Origin: Heterocephalus glaber
Taxonomy: Eukaryota; Chordata; Mammalia; Rodentia; Bathyergidae
Assembly: GCF_000247695.1 (NCBI RefSeq)
Contig: NW_004624778.1
Location: forward strand, 17,207,437 to 17,271,436
Direction of reading: 5' to 3'
Length of the DNA: 64,000 nucleotides
The position numbers and the translations under genes were made by a program. Of this stretch, positions 61,651 through 64,000 are shown one piece after another (the stretch's first letter is position 1; each line of letters starts with the position of its first letter). Below the pieces are notes generated by a model that made no database searches, was not told the DNA's origin, and saw only the letters and a program-made list of their open reading frames with translations.

Positions 61651-62421
61651 ATTATCATTTTTGTCAACATTGATGGAACTGGGAAACAGTAAGTTAAGTA
61701 AAATAAGCCAGGCACAGTAAAAAAAGTAAGACATGAACTCACTCATATGGAATCTGAAGAAGGGGTTTTGTAGACTTTGAGAATAGAATGGTGGTTACCA
61801 GAGGCTCAGGAGAGAAGTAGGAGGATGGGATGGGAACAAGTTGATCTAATAGGTGGAGTAAAAAGTTGTGTTATATTATTGTACATTAAGGGGACAATAG
61901 ATAACAATTATGTGCTGTGTATTTGTAAAGGCTACAAGAAAAGATTTTGTAAGTTTTCACCATACACTAGTGATAACTATCTCCACAGATCTGTTCAACC
62001 TGATTTAAACATTACTTAATTTAAATACACATTGAGACATCATGTGGTGCTTCACTCATATGCACAATTTTTATGTTTTGTGTACCAATTAAAAATTTAA
62101 AACTTTTTTTAAAAAACTGAGCTTTAAGTTAATATAAGCTCTATTATATGAATAAAAATAAGGTTTTTCTTTTATCTTCTGGGAAAGGAGATACACAGAA
62201 GAATTCTTGTTAGAATAATGTAAAATAATTGCATGCTGCTTCATCATCTCTCCTTTATAAAGTTTAGGACACTAAGGCCTAAATGAGTGGCTATTTTGCA
62301 TAATGTCACAAATGATAAATAGTTCTGGATCACACCTAGGGCCAATTGTTTAACTAGGGCCCTAGTATCCTTATATCTACAACCTCAATCAGTAGTGCAT
62401 CTGCTGTTGGTCACAGCACTA

Positions 62422-62880
62422 CCTTCTTAGGACAGCTATAACAAAATACCATATACTGGGAATCTTAAGATAACAAAATGTAGTCTTTCATGATTGCGGA
62501 GCCCAGAAGTCTGAAATGAAGGTGTGAGTACTATAGGTTTGTTCTCTTTGTGAGATTCTGGGCAGAATTTTTCCTATCCTTTTTCTAGCTTCTGTTGGTA
62601 GCCATTAGTCCTTGCAATTCCTTGCTTTGCACAGGCATCTCTCCGATCTCTATCTTTGTCATCACATGATAGTCTTCCTGAGTCTCTCTGGCTTCAAAGG
62701 GTATTTACTACTCTCCGGAAGGAAAACGGGAAAATAGATTAAATAAGGGCCCATCCTAACCACCCCATCTAAAATTGATTATATCTGCAAAGACACTAAA
62801 TGCAATAGGATAATATTCACAAGTACAGGGAGTTAGGACTTAAATATGTCTTTTGAGATGCGATTCAACTCATAAAATTG
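62422..62880 (-). mobile_element. MLT1-type MaLR LTR
   Basis: Reverse MLT1 landmarks in order: 'gctataacaaaataccatat', 'ctttcatgattgcggagccc', 'agaagtctgaaatgaaggtg', 'cttgcaattccttgctttgc', 'gattatatctgcaaagacac', 'gagttaggacttaaatatgt', 'gcgattcaactcataaaatt'. Confidence 0.75.
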
Positions 62881-64000
62881 CTGGCCATTTTCCTTCCTAA
62901 TATAACTGCTTCTTTCTGGTTTTATAAATCTGTTATTCAAAAACAATTGAATTCATCCTACTCAAACTATCATTTGAGTTTCAGGTAAATCATTTTTCTA
63001 AGTCATTAGCAAATCTTTCTGAATTAAAAAGTAGTGTGACGTGCTATCATTCAACATTTTGAACTGTAGCCAATCTTGAAGAGCCCCTAAGAAGGATCTG
63101 GTGCGTTGTCTCTGAATCATTGATAACTAGTCTCTAGGACTTCCACACATCTGACATCTGACATAAATAAACAGCCACATTTTTCTGGCTTGTTTATGAG
63201 CATATCTTGAGGAGCAAAGTCAAAGCCTTCCTGAACGAAAGATATATTACACCTATTGCTTTTTCCATCTACAACATTGGTCACTCTGTCATACAAGAAA
63301 ATTAGATTGGTCTGACATTATTTCCTCTTCTGATGGCCAATGTAACTATTACCCAATTCTCCTTACTAGTTCAAGAAACCAAAGAATAAAAACACACAAA
63401 ATATGACATTTTGTCTAAAATGTAAGGATACCCATTTTATGTATTATTTCCCTAGAATAAAATCTATTTTGTTTTGCTTAGATAATGGATATTGTTGACC
63501 TGACTGGCTTTGATAAGAAGTTTCACAATTTTCATAGAAAATTGCAAATATCAGGCAATTCTGCTCCACAAAAAGGATTCATCACTTTAGCCTATTCTCT
63601 TTTTAATTTCACCTGAAACTCTCTTGAAATCATTTGTTGAATTGTGCCATAGAAGCTAATATAAAGATGGGGCATTAAAACTTAGAAGATATTATAAGAA
63701 AACTGTGTTAAATAAGTAAATTGCCTGATTTCTCTGTAAAGCAATTCTCTATTTTGATATTATAACATAAACATTGCATATTTATATATTTGCTATCATT
63801 TGGAGAAGGATTTTCATTATTAGATTGCATGATAGTATCTTTTTTTTAACCCACAGCCGATTTTTTGACTATACAGTGAGTATACTTTATTATTGAATTC
63901 AGGAAGAACATAATTTTATTTACTAAATTTCACTGTCTACAAGTCATCCTGAAACATTTAGCTTATCTAGAAGGACATTCACAGCTTGTCACTCTGTGTG
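62881..64000. other. AT-rich intergenic DNA, nothing recognised
   Basis: No exon, RNA gene or named repeat supported to the end of the window. Confidence 0.5.

Larger units (their letters stand above)
57090..62110 (+). mobile_element. Long, decayed LINE-1 (L1M type; inter-ORF region, ORF2, 3'UTR)
   Basis: About 5 kb in L1 order: an L1M upstream region ('aaaaacctgccagcaaagaa', 'tacaagaaatgccaaaggga'), the ORF2 5' part, the reverse transcriptase region, the C-terminal part ('caaaaaatggccaatagaac', 'gatccagcaatcctactcct', 'gccataaaatgaatgaaata') and an L1M 3'UTR ending near 'gtgtaccaattaaaaattta'. Many stops and frame changes. Around 60061-60080 the text passes from the segment before the reverse transcriptase catalytic box directly to the segment after it, so the FADD-type codons appear deleted. 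Two ID-like SINEs are nested (57416-57520, 58648-58741) and a 53-bp tandem duplication lies at 61545-61650. Confidence 0.88.

Overview
The window looks like nuclear DNA of a placental mammal, and the SINE content points to a rodent: several 7SL-derived B1 elements, most of them carrying the internal tandem duplication seen in mouse-type B1, and a family of tRNA-derived ID-like SINEs. Which rodent it is cannot be settled here. The form of the ID-like consensus made me think of the beaver lineage, but that is a weak inference.

Only one protein-coding gene is supported: the 3' end of DCC, the netrin-1 receptor, on the + strand. Positions 1-9566 are its penultimate-block intron, 9567-9709 the penultimate coding exon, 9710-14513 the last intron, and 14514 to about 20145 the terminal exon. 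That terminal exon codes for the last 29 residues (the P3 helix), then a TAA stop and a roughly 5.5 kb 3'UTR ending at an overlapping pair of AATAAA signals. The rest, about 20146-64000, is AT-rich intergenic DNA with no gene I can support; open reading frames there are short chance frames or antisense shadows of LINE-1.

The non-coding part is a layered record of transposon activity: MIR fragments (oldest), ancient L1 pieces, MaLR/ERVL-type LTRs, hAT and mariner DNA transposon fossils, then B1 and ID-like SINEs. Several insertions can be read exactly from target-site duplications: a 1.47 kb 5'-truncated L1 with a 16-bp duplication inside a MIR, two short L1-3'-end-like copies with 14-bp and 13-bp duplications in opposite orientations, and a young-looking ID-like SINE with a 12-bp duplication inside an old L1. 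The last DCC intron holds a mariner transposase pseudogene with recognisable D,D34D spacing. The DCC 3'UTR contains two sense B1 copies and a strong RNA G-quadruplex motif.

I found no CRISPR array, operon, rRNA, functional tRNA gene or novel coding system. The interesting material is in the insertion histories and in the 3'UTR of DCC.
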